The position numbers and the translations under genes were made by a program. A stretch of 64,000 nt of DNA from Lepeophtheirus salmonis (lineage: Eukaryota; Arthropoda; Copepoda; Siphonostomatoida; Caligidae), in NCBI RefSeq assembly GCF_016086655.4, contig NC_052143.2:29031886-29095885 (forward strand), given 5' to 3'. A model generated the notes under the pieces. It did not search any database. It was not told the DNA's origin and worked only from the letters and a program-made list of their open reading frames with translations. Shown here one piece after another: positions 35,116 to 47,200 of this stretch. Position 1 is the stretch's first letter. Each line of letters starts with the position of its first letter.

Positions 35116-36606
35116 TCAAAGGTCGAGTCCTTGGAGAGTGTGAGGGAAAACTGTAAAGCTCAGTACAGTTGGAGAAATCTGAAATTGCAATAGAATGATG
35201 GTCATTGTCCCGTCATACACCTTCTTTCTTGCCAGAGTGAACGAAACAGGCTGCATTACGTATTTATCTAAAGGACTCGAATTCTCGAAGTTGATTACCA
35301 AGGAATGTGAATTCATACTTCCAGTGTATCAAGCCAAATATGACAACCATAATAAGTTACTGATAGGCTCTTTCAACGAATTTAAGTGTGTTTTTCTAGT
35401 ATGATACAATTACATGTAAATATGTAACTACGTTTGTAATAAATAATAATGTTCTTCAGTGATATTTATCAAAGAGTATGAACATTATAACTCTATATAT
35501 TCATTCATTTCAATTTAGAATGAGAATACAGCTCCAACTTCATTAACTTGTAAAACAAATATTAATATAAAGTCCTTTGTCAATGTTTAATTCCCTCAAT
35601 TAATTTATTTATTGAATAAATGTAAATACATATTTTATGACGACAGAAACGGCTCTAAAAATATTATTCTACACTCATGTAATTATCTAATTTGGTTAAT
35701 TTAGGTACGTATAGTTAGATCAACTCTACGGGAAAGTTTCAGACCCTCAAAGATTTCAGGTGCCTTATATTTCTCTTAACAATGTTGTATTTTAAAAGTT
35801 TGGCATTTGTGAAACTGTTGTGTCTATTTAACTAAGGTTTACCTTTCAATTACAGATAAATACAATCTTTTTTATTTCTTTTGATCATGGTGGGTATTAG
35901 TCTACTTCTGGGGATCATAAATACACTAATACTTATTTTAAATGCCCTTAAAAAGTTCGTTTTATAAATAAAATATATACAATCAAATTAGTAATTTCAA
36001 TCGTTATTTTCGGCTTATGGATGTTTAAAGAATAGTAACTTTCAAGTAATTTAGATCTTATTCCGAGGGAAAAAATAAAACAAAACAAAACATATAATTT
36101 ACATCTATCAATTTGTTATAAAATAAATATGCTTACTTAGGATTATCACGGCATGAATATGATATATTAGCTATTATTTTAATCTTGAAACATATCAAAC
36201 ATAATACACACAAACAATTTGATAAATGAAGCGACACATTTTTAATTTAGAAATGTTTTTCATATGCTTAGATCGATCTTCATTAATTCAAGACAGAAAT
36301 ACTTCCATGTTCTCTAAGAATTACTACAAAAGAAGGGATCTGAGATACTTTATCCTCTACAGAAGATGCTTGAATTTCAATTTCTACAGGAACTGTGATT
36401 ATGAGGGTGGCTGTTCTCGGGATCACCCATTTCGAAATTTGTAGCCATCATCCCCTTGCACTATGATGTCGACGGACAAATCTCCAGCTTATCTTGGATT
36501 TTGTAGCTATTTGTTTTGCTCTCTCCAACGACTCGACCTTTGACTACCTCCCCTCATTCTCTAGTTGTAGATCTTGTGCATCTTATAGTCAGTTATGTAT
36601 TGTGTT
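35116..36606 (-). mobile_element. Inverted repeat arm 2: second copy of the element
   Basis: This is the reverse complement of 24573-26063. Its terminal repeats are a little longer here: ggtagtcaaaggtcgagtc at 35111 and gactcgacctttgactacc ending at 36548. This copy therefore keeps both element ends intact, while arm 1 lost the last bases at 26063. Homology with arm 1 continues from 36549 to 36606. No target-site duplication could be identified with confidence. Confidence 0.8.
35195..35404 (+). CDS. Hypothetical 69-residue protein inside arm 2
   Basis: The open frame reads MMVIVPSYTFFLARVNETGC, then a Lys/Leu-rich middle, and ends FNEFKCVFLV. It runs inward from the terminus opposite to that used by the 24622-24894 frame. 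In arm 1 the matching frame (about 25790-26000, minus strand) is broken by stops. I do not recognise it. The repeated start of both frames (VVKGRV-x-GE encoded in the terminal repeats) suggests that the element ends derive from coding DNA, but this could be chance. Confidence 0.25.
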   Translation: MMVIVPSYTFFLARVNETGCITYLSKGLEFSKLITKECEFILPVYQAKYDNHNKLLIGSFNEFKCVFLV

Positions 36607-36833
36607 TTATATACTTTCAGCTCATGACGTAGGGATTTGTTTTAAATAGATAGTAATGTACCTTTTGTTTTACGTGTTGATATATTTTAATAGTTATGTC
36701 TATGTACATTCTTTTAAGTGTAATCTCTTATAGAATATATATTTAGTGTATGATTGTATCCCCAATACAAAGTTCTTCTTATTGGCTTTACTCCGGTCCG
36801 TTACTTCCGTCTGTTGGTGGTGTTCGTAGAACA

Positions 36834-37019
36834 CTACATAGTCGGAGACGCTGGAAAGATACTTGGAACTCCAAATTCAGGTCGAAGTCTATCCATCGAG
36901 ACATTGTCAGTTCTTGATCCAAAGTCCAATTTATAGTAACGATCGTGTCTCTCAATCACCTTAAACGGGCCCAAGAAAGTTCGAGAAAGAGACTCTTTTA
37001 TGGGCTTTATTTTTAACAA
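36834..37019 (-). pseudogene. Ty3/gypsy integrase C-terminal fragment
   Basis: The minus-strand frame contains RTFLGPFKVIERHDRYYKLD and DNVSMDRLRPEF. This matches the end of gypsy-type integrases: a small beta-barrel (GPF-x-V ... Y-x-L), then VS-x-DRLKPA. Nothing of the integrase core remains upstream on this strand. A reverse transcriptase piece lies close by on the opposite strand. Confidence 0.85.
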
Positions 37020-37282
37020 AAATGAATTCAGTTTTTTTAATTGTTTGTGAATTACTTATTTATTAAAGTGTCTCGGAGGAACATGTGTTATTTTCTCCAT
37101 TATTGTAAAGAAACTTTCGACGTCGAGGTTGCCAGAAGTAAAGGTGGACGCATTAAAGAATTTAAAGGCTGTGGATCCCGATTTTTGGTACAAAGGGGTC
37201 GTCCAATTTTGGGTGCAAATTTTGTATATAATTTCAGATTTAGAATAGAAATTTTCAATAAAAAGTTATTCCGAGATGAACC

Positions 37283-37558
37283 ATGCTTCATTACAGAACT
37301 ATTGAAGACTCAAGAAATCAAAACGAAAATATAATGATGTCTGTGATAAGAAAAGTTTCATTGAAACTTATTCAGCTCACAGAGCTAAACCCCTTATTGA
37401 GACGAAAGGTCCTCCTTGCAAAACCACGCAACTTAGATGGTGAGAATTTCAATTTTAAACTTGATGAAATCAACGAATTGTCGAAGAAAGGAATCGTACG
37501 ATCGTCGTGTTCTAATTCTCCTACATTTATTATGTCAAAAAATCTATCTCTTTGAAAT
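37283..37558 (+). pseudogene. Ty3/gypsy reverse transcriptase N-terminal fragment
   Basis: The plus-strand frame contains LLRRKVLLAKPRNLDGE, DEINELSKKGIVRSSCSNSP and FIMSKNLSL. It matches the entry to gypsy reverse transcriptase: R-x-x-x-P-x-R-x-L-x-x-E, then a helix and the LxxGIIRPSxSPWASP-xxxVxK segment. Translation stops at 37555, before the catalytic YxDD. The preceding frame at 37041-37334 (EVARSKGGRIKEFKGCG) may belong to the same element. Confidence 0.75.
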
Positions 37559-37559
37559 G

Positions 37560-38180
37560 AAGGGAACGTAATGTAAGTTTCTTTTGAGAATTAACTAATT
37601 TTACATTTGAAAAATATTAGAACAAATAGATGTATGATGCTTTTTGAATTTATTCAAAAAAATATTTGTAATTTATATATTTTTAAATCAAATAATTTGT
37701 ACTTGTTAGTTACCATACTGTTGTTATACATATTAACATATATAGTTCATAGTTTAATGATAATATAACGGAACTTTATCAACTCAACATAACCTGTTAC
37801 GTTATTTATTTGATTTTTTTTGTGTAATAATTTACCTTTATTGTTAATAACTGACTAAAATAGACTAATTTGAAAAAAAAAAAAAATGTTAAACCAAAGA
37901 ATATTATAAGAAATTCTCCGAAATAATAAAAAATATCATAAGACGCATCTTGAATTATTATAAATTTATGTCCTTCTTTTTTGTTTCCTATGTAACAGAA
38001 AATTTACGATGCTATAATTAAAGAATAAGAAAAAGGAACTTACAACTAATTTATAAAAATAATGAGATAGTTATAACTATTAAACGTTAATTAACTTTTG
38101 AATTATGAGTTAAAAAAGGTTTAAAGTCATCTGAAAAATCTAAAGATTGGCAAGTATCAAATCTGATCTGGTCATAGATA
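37560..38180. other. No gene; AT-rich upstream region
   Basis: No coding signal. This is the region upstream of the microexon gene and may hold its control elements. Confidence 0.5.
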
Positions 38181-38184
38181 CTTC

Positions 38185-38192
38185 TATATAAA
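38185..38192 (+). promoter_or_regulatory. TATA box of the microexon Kunitz gene
   Basis: TATATAAA lies 80 bp before the predicted ATG at 38265. A weaker CTATATAG follows at about 38229. Either could serve; the first has the better sequence and allows a short 5' UTR. Confidence 0.5.
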
Positions 38193-38264
38193 GAAACTCT
38201 CATTTAAAGCAAATATTGAAATATCCCCTATATAGTTTTGACCAAAAAATAAAGAAAGATCATC

Positions 38265-41200
38265 ATGCCACATATTCACAGGTTCACACATCAAGCATTG
38301 GCTTGCATCATTGGATTCCTTCTTGTTGACATTGGACAAGGTATTTTTTTTTACTTCCCTATCAATATATCAAGTATTTAGACAAATGATTTAACTTTGC
38401 ATCTCAGCGTCCTCATCGATATGTCAGCTATCAAAAGATGAAGGTTCATGTGGGGAGAACTTAACAAAGTACTTTTTTAATAAGGACGTTGGAACCTGTG
38501 AACAGTTCACATATGGAGGTTGTCAAGGGAATGATAATAAGTTTGATAGTTTAGAAGAATGTAGCAAAGCCTGTCTTGGGGAGGAGAGTCCATCCAAAAA
38601 ATTTGTAACTAGATCTGGATATTTAATATATTGTATTCAATTCAATTTATTTTTTCAGGGCTTGCCTTCATTCGGTGGTGGACATTCTTCCTTTGGAAAT
38701 AATGCTCATTCGGTAATTAACAAATTTATATTTATTTATTTAAAAGAAGCCTCCGTTCATATGGCTCTACATAACTAACAAACAATTAAAGATTTGAATA
38801 TGTTTGTAAAATATTCCTTAAACTCAAAGACAGGGCCCAAATCTGTCAATTTTAATTGTTTAATGAAGAATACTAGCTATGTGCATACATAAGTACTCTA
38901 AACCCCCTCTAAAAGAAATACTTTTTTTTTGAAATTATAAGACACCATTACTAAAAAGTATCTCACTGTTCACTCATGAAGGATCTTAAAGGAACTTTTT
39001 ATGAGTTCGGATCTATCATGAAACCAGACGTAATCGAACTAGAAAAAAGTTCAGTCCAATAAGTACAACTCTCTCATATGTTCCTGAATCTGAGTCAAGT
39101 CTGTGACTTTATTTTTCCAATCAAGCCTGAGCTCATAAAAAGAAATGACACAAAACTGGACTTAAACACGTGTCCAAGTCAGAACTTGAGTCATTTAAAA
39201 AAAAGAAATAAATAAAACACTGTAAATTGAAAGATAAGATCAGTAACTTTCCCCCCCACTAAACGTACATGATTTATCTTCTGTTGCAAGTCAATCATTG
39301 TAGTGACAACGAAGATATTTACAATGTAGACTCAAGAAAATGTGCAGAGCTCAATTTCAAACGATACCATATAAAAAAACTTGTTTAGAATATGATTCTC
39401 ATGTGAGTCAACATTTAACCCCAACCACACCTCGTAATATGTTCAAATATATATTTTGAATAATATTTTTGGGTTAAAAGAGGGCTTCTAAAACTGTAAG
39501 AGCGTGGAGCAACTAAAAAGGGAAGAGGAGGGACTCTAAATTTTGACAGTATTTTATTATCAAATGCTAATTGAAGAGGGTGCAAGTCAAAAGATCTAAT
39601 AAACAGTAAAACTGTCCTCATATCCATGTAAAGCTATATGACAACCCACTTTTTTCACTATTTTTATAAGTATAACTAAAGCCTCGACATAGAGTTTTAC
39701 TTAAACTCTTCGTAATGTGAATAAGTTCAATGAATAGTAAAGAGAACTAGGGATCCAATTGTACAACAGGATTTAGAGCAATATGCACACTCTATGCCAT
39801 ACATGCAATACTTGCCGTGTATCAAGATTAGTAAAAATGAACAATTGCATACGGTTCATAGACATTTGCTCACTATTTAGATATTAGGCAAATACATTAT
39901 TTTTACTTAAATATATTTTTCCTTTCTTTACAGAGCATTGGTAGCGTTGGCGTAAGTATAAAAATATTAACCATAAGATATTGAAAATATCATCAAATTA
40001 TCCATATATTTAGGGCTACGGCAAAAAAGTTTATGGTAGCTATGGAGTAAGTGATATTTAAATGAGTAGTACATATATTATAAGAACAGGTCAATTAAAT
40101 CCAAGTAACTTAAAAACACAAACCTCCTTTATAAAAACCTAATATAAGTTAACACATCAAGAAATATAGGCTGATCCTTCATTAAATTAACTTTTATATT
40201 TATATTTAAGTGTGAACAGATATATAGCCATTAAACATTACATAAAGGCAGCTAGTAACATCCATGAGATTAAAGCTAACAAGTATGATCAACTTCTTTT
40301 TTTGAACTAAATTATCATTTCAGAAGGCAATTATTAATTTTTTTTTTTTTAAATATGAAGAGGTTATTTAAACACAAATGTTTCTTGTTTGTAGAAGGAA
40401 AAATGCCATGACGTGCTCCAAAAAAGATATATTTTAAAAATTATATCCCGGGAGTTATAAATGTATTATGGCATTTCACTCCTATAAACTAAAAACATTT
40501 CAAGTCACAAAACTTGTTCATTTTGAGAAGGAGAATGGTTAAGGCTTGAATATAATAATATAAAGCTCTAATCAAAACCTGTTTCAAAATTACCGCATTC
40601 TGACATGTAACGATTACATGGAGTCAGTATTTAATAATAAACAAGCAGATCACCCTTGATTGAGTCTAAAAACTTGCATGTTTATAATTAACGAAATTAA
40701 AATAGCTATAAGGTTTTGATTACCTTATAGGGTTCATCAGGGTATGGACACCAATATTCTCATGGAGTAAGCTAATAATTAACAATATCTGTAAGTTTAG
40801 ATTAGTTATTTATAATATTTACTTTTCTTATAGGCTGCGTCGGGATATGGAAAACAATATTCACATGGGGTAAGCTTATAATTAACAATCCCTATAAATA
40901 TAAAAATGGTAATTGTGATATTTGCATTTATTATAGGGAGCTTCAGGATTTGGACACCAATATTCGCATGGAGTAAGTTTATTACTAAACATCTCTTACA
41001 GTATATAAATGCTATTTGTAATCTTTGCTTGTCTTATAGGGTGCAGCAGGATATGGAAAACAATATTCACATGGAGTAAGTTTATAACTAACAATCCCTC
41101 TTCCTAAGGAATCGGTTAACTGGGATCTTTGACTTGCTTATAGGGTGCGTCGGGATATGGACACCAATATTCTCATGGAGTAAGCTTATGATTAAGAATC

Positions 41201-44200
41201 CCAATAAAGGAATCATTATTAATTGGAAGATTTACTTTCATTATAGGGTGCATCAGGATATGGACAGCAACTTTCTCATGGAGTAAGCCTATAATTTGCA
41301 ATCCCTACAAATAAAGAATTGGTAATTTATATATTTTCTTTTCTTGAAGGGTTCATCGGGATATGGAAAACAATATTCTCATGGTGTAAGATAATTTATA
41401 ATAATCTTTTTAATGATATAATTAGTAATTGGAATCTTTGCTTTCTTTAAAGGGTGCGTTAGGATATGGACAGCAATTTTCTCATGGAGTAAGCCTATCA
41501 TTTGCAATCCCTACAAATAAAGAATTGGTAATTCATATATTTTCTTTTCTTAAAGGGTTCATTGGGATATGGAAAACAATATTCTCATGGTGTAAGATAA
41601 TTTATAATAATCATTTTAATGATATAATTAGTAATTGGAATCTTTGCTTTCTTTAAAGGGTGCGTTAGGATATGGACACCAATATTCTCATGGAGTAAGC
41701 TTATAATTAACAATCATTTTTGTTATATAATTGGTAATTGGAATCTTTTGCTTTCCTTATAGGGTGCGTCAGGATATGGACACCAATATTCTCATGGAGT
41801 AATTTATAATTAACGAGCTTTTTAATTAGTTAATTGGGATCTTTTGCTTTACTTATAGGGTGCAGCAGGACACGGACACCAATATTCTACTGGAGTAAGC
41901 TTATAATTAAGAATCCCGATTAAGGAATAATTATTCATTGGAATATTTACTTTCTTTGTAGGGTGCTTCAGGATATGGACACCAATATTCGCATGGAGTA
42001 AGTTTATTACTAACAATCTCTTGATGTATTTATATATGTAATTTGAAATCTTTGCTTGTCCTATAGGGTGTGGCAGGATATGGGCAACAATATTCTCATG
42101 GCGTAAGTTTATCAGTAACAATCTCTTTACATACGGAATATCAATTTGGGATATGCACTTTTCTTGTAGGGTGCGTTAGGGTATGGACATCAATATTCTC
42201 ATGGAGTAAGCTTATAATAAACAATCCCAATAAATAAGTAATTGGTAATCGTGATATTTGCTTTCCTTAAAGGGTGCGTCAGGATATGGGCATCAATATT
42301 CTCATGGAGTAAGAAAATAATTTACAATCTTTTCAATAATGTAATTGGTAATTGGAATCTTTGCCTTCCTTATAGGGGGCGTTAGGATATGGACACCAAT
42401 ATTCTAATGGAGTAAGTTTATTATTAACTATCTACATATATAGAGTGTCCAACTTGTCTCTTTTCCCGGATATGTCTCTTTTTATATCATGCACGGAATC
42501 TTTTTTCGATAAATTTGTTGATTTTTCGATTTTCTAAAGGAGAAATGGTGCATTCAAAAAAAAAAAAAATCAACCTAATTAGAAAAATTAATTTTTATTG
42601 AAATAAAAGAAATTCAAAATAATTAATTTATATAACAGAAAATCCAAAATATCTTTAGTAAAAAAATAACTTTATTTATAAATTGTTAAATTGTAAAATT
42701 TTAAGCCCTTCAAAAAAATGGTGTTTGTAATCCTTCCTTTCAATTTAGGCTGCCTTGGGATATGGACACCAATATTCTCATGGAGTAAGATCACAATTAA
42801 ATATCAATTCAATTTACGTATCTAACCATTCTTTACCATTCAATAGAGCTATGGCGATTACTATCCCTACGGAGTAAGAACCAAAATATTACCTCAACTA
42901 AATGCAAACTAATTATACTTAAACCCTTTCAGTATTATGGTGGTTATCAATCAGTTTACCCCTCTCATGTATGTATTTGTATGTTTGCTGTATACAAAGG
43001 GTTTTATTCCTTCTTTTTTTAAATAGAACTATGGCTATTACGGACATCCCTATGGAGTAAGTTTTGAGGAATACATTTTATGAACTGATGTTTTTGAGTA
43101 TATTATTGATTCATCATAGGAGGTTTATGGATATGGTGGTTATCCTTATGTGGTAATTCGCTCCATATTTATTTCCTAATTGTTCATATATTTATATTTG
43201 TTTCTTTATAGAGTTTTGGTGGATATCAAGGAGCCTATCCTCATTCTGTAAGTCATCAAGTACCACACATTGATTAAGACATTTCTAAATTATTTCTGCT
43301 TATATGAACAGTATTATGGTGGATTTGCAAATGGAGTAAGTTTGTCGAAAAATCTTTTGACTGACACGCCAAACTAACAACTATTTTTTTTATAAATTAC
43401 ATTTTAGCAATTCGCCGGATATCATCCATATGACGTAAGTGTTCAAAATATAAGTACTTATTCGTATGCAAGAGCTTCGGAAACTGTGTTGTTGACACCA
43501 TATTTACGCAGCTTTTTATTGTTAGTGGGGGTAGGGCGTCAAAAATCCACTGTCTGGATACATGAAAACTTATTTTTAGCCTTTGATTTTTTTGGACTTT
43601 CCAGGTTTTGCTTTTAAACAATCAGGTCCCGTTTTTTTCTTCAAAAATTAGAGATTTTGTGATAACCAAAGCGTTTTAGTTTTTGTAAAAAAAAATAAAC
43701 ACTCGCCAGTGATCCACAAGGCAATATTTTAAAAGATTTTCATAAGCAAAGATAGAGATAAGTTATGTCCGAATGATAGTTCCACCTTTAGTTGTGTCGG
43801 TCCTTATATATTTGGTCCAGTTCAGTCTTATGACCAGTCCAATTGATTCTTTGGACCTTTTTTTCAGACTGTAGTGGAATTGATTTAAAAAATAAAGAAA
43901 TAACGATGAGTGACGTCATGAATGACCGAGCTTTATCAGTTTTTAGAACTGAACTGGACGAGACTCCAATTTTCAGTCCGTAATAAGAACTGACACAACA
44001 CTAGTACCAACAAAATACGATAAGAGTTGGAAAGGAGTTGGATATAAGATTTGAACCTTTTAAAAAAATATCCTCTTTCAGTACTATGGTGGCTATCAGT
44101 ATGATTATCCCTATGATGTGAGTAAATAGTTGTATTGAAAGAATAAATCAGTGCTTCAACGCTTGTGAACTCTTTTCCCCCCTTATTTGTCTGATAATTA

Positions 44201-47200
44201 TTTACCTTTACTTTTTTTAGGCCTACTATAGCCAGCCCATCCTTGTAAGTATTTTATTTGCAACAACCCAAAAATAATTATTTATCAAATCCAATTTCAG
44301 CCTTACTACGACTATCAATTCGACCATCCCTACTCTGTAAGCATTCATATTAATTGTCTACATCTACATATATTTATAAAAATCCATCTTTTCACAGCAT
44401 TATGGGGGCTATCAATATGGTCATCAGTTTGGTGTATGTTAATCACTCCATTATAAAATGCCTTTCTTACTTTACTTATCATTTTAGCATCATGGCGGTC
44501 TTCAATACGGAGGATATCCTTATGGAGTAAGATTTTTCAATTCATAATATGTATGTACTGAACGCAAATTTTTTAACACATTTCTTATTTTACTTGTAGA
44601 ATTACTATGGCCACCCCTATGGAGTAAGTTAATCTAGCAGGACGTTCATACATGAACTTTGGAAGGGACCAGTTGATTAATTATTTATATTTTAGAACTC
44701 TGCCATTATTATCTTCAAATCGCAACAATCATCCTTTTCAATACGAAGAAGTTGTGTAGACCACAAATGATTTCTGTTTTTATAAAGAGTAATACCATGA
44801 AAAAATAATTGACATGCTCCTAGAATGTAGTTATGAAAAATTATGTTTTATGTGGCATTTCTTATCTTTTAAACAAGAAGTATTTGGTGTCACAAAACCA
44901 ATTCTTTTGACAAAAATAATTGCTCAAGTTTGGAGATCATAAATTGCAGAGTTCTGGTAAATAAGCTGTCCAATAATATGTTCCAAAGTAGATGTTGTCA
45001 CGGTGTTAGATATGCAAATTTACTTTTAAGTGGCTTATTTACCATATTAAATGTTGCTGTGTTTAGGTAAACTATGGCTATCAATATGCACATCCCTTTG
45101 CAGTAAGTCTTAATTTCTATACTTAAATGAACCGTCATATATGATGAACAATGATTGCTGATTTCAGTACTATGGCGGATATCCATACAGTCATCATCCC
45201 TATGGAGTATGTCCTATTGTGTAGAAACAATGATATTTTTTTTCTAAAAAGTATTTGCGCTTTTAATAATGACAAACATGGGAAAAGAAATACATATAGA
45301 AGACAAAGGGATTTCGATTGTGCAGTTCAATATATTAAGGCTGTAATACATTGAGATACGAGTGCACCAAAATAAGAAATTTTATTAAAATAGAAGCGGC
45401 TTAGAGTTGGCTACGAAATTCGAGAGCCACTTTGATTTTAAATATTTGTTTGATTCCTATAGCAGAATTTTTTTCCTTCACCTACGAGCTCGGTGATACA
45501 TGAACGAATAAAAGTCGTATGCTAAAGAATTATTTGTATCTGGGTACATCAAGGTCAGGGGCGTACGCAAGATTATATATATATGTATGTTTTTTTTTTG
45601 GCTTGGTTAAAATTAATTTTTTTTGGAAAAAAATTCAAAAATCCAGAGCTGTTAACAAGAAATTTTTAGATTCAATTTTAAAGATAAAATGTTTTGAAAA
45701 AAAGTTGAAAGAATGAAATTTTTGTAAAATGTAAATTTTTTTTTGCAAGAAAAACAATCAAATATGCTATCTAATACCCTTTATGTCCACTGATATCCAC
45801 GCTTAATCATTGCTTCTATGTAGTATTTCTTTTTCTTTGGACATGACTTTTTAATAGACTATAGCTGTAGTTTAAAAAATCCAATTTCTAAACTCAAAAC
45901 TGTTCACCATAAGGAGATCAATAGATAATCTTTGGTGTATGAACTAAATTCTCCATATATTTCGGATTAGAAATGTCAGACAAAAAAAGTTTGCAACTCT
46001 CTTCGTCATAAGCGAAAGAAAATATATATATTTTTTTGCAAATTCATTTTTATCATTTAATACTCTATTCTATAAGTTTTCAATGAAGTATCATTTTTCA
46101 CGCAAATTCATTTAACACTGTGTAGGCATATGGCGGAAACCATTACGGATACCCCTATGGAGTACGTTGGGTTTATTTTATGAATCCAATCATTATGCAC
46201 ATTAATTTTTTTGTACATTTTAGCTACAAGCAGGATACGGTTATGGATATCCCTATGAGGTAAGAACCCCATAACATATATTCATGAGCGGTAATATTAT
46301 CTTTAATCAAATTTGTAATAGAGTCAATATGGATATGGCTACGCTTCCCCTCTTGGAGTAAGTTGAAAATCTGTATGAACTAATACATACGAAAGAACTA
46401 AACATAAATTATTATCTTTTTAGAGCTATGGCAAAAATAGTGCCTACGGAGTAAGAAAATATAAATTTAATTCATAAGGATGGTATTTTTGTAGAGTGTG
46501 AGAAGAATGTGGGAGTGAGACTTATTGCATGACAAGTCCCTGTTTAACATCAGCTTTATACATTTAAATTAGGATTAGTACAGGGACTATTTGGTTATTT
46601 ATTCATTTTTAAAACAGTTCAGACCAAATATAGGTGAAATTTTTTATTTTAGTGAGAGATATAATACTAAGACGATTTATTATATAATGGATAATTAAGA
46701 AAAAGATAACAATTGCAAAAACTGTTTTTCCTTTTGGAAAGACAAACTATGTTTTTTCTCTTCAAAAATCCCATCCATGCTAATATATAGGTGGAGTTTG
46801 ATATTTATACTAGTGAGGGGGGGATAAACTACATTTATTGACATACTTAGTACAAGAGATGGGAAATTGGACTCGATACTTGTGACTCGATTTGATATAA
46901 ATCGGATTTGAAAGCTAAAACTCCCAACGTGGCTTGTGTTTCGAAAGCCATCTCGTTTTTTGTACTGAATTTGAATAGGACTGATGAAAATATTCAAGGA
47001 CTTGAGCTTGCGAGCTTGGACCTACAACTAAAGGACATTTTCCTATCTCTATGAATATTTGTTATAAGGATGTGATTATTTTCTAAATTAAGATGATCAT
47101 AAAAATCATGACTAAGTAGTCTTTGATCGGTCCTAGGACGGATTGCCTAATCAGTCTTTTTTGCACCTTTCATCTTTTTTATGTATCGGTCCAATCTTTT

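Noticed and set aside
41849..42121. 90-codon minus-strand open frame across the microexon array
   Set aside because: Antisense shadow of the 103-bp exon-intron repeat; its own periodicity mirrors the plus-strand units.
40731..42411. CRISPR-like appearance (36-bp repeats at regular spacing)
   Set aside because: The repeats are exons with GT-AG borders and the spacers are homologous introns, not unique spacers; the genome is eukaryotic.
44690..44760. Possible extra microexon after a TTTTAG at 44695
   Set aside because: The sequence gives HYYLQ-like peptides only out of phase and has no usable donor; may be a decayed exon.
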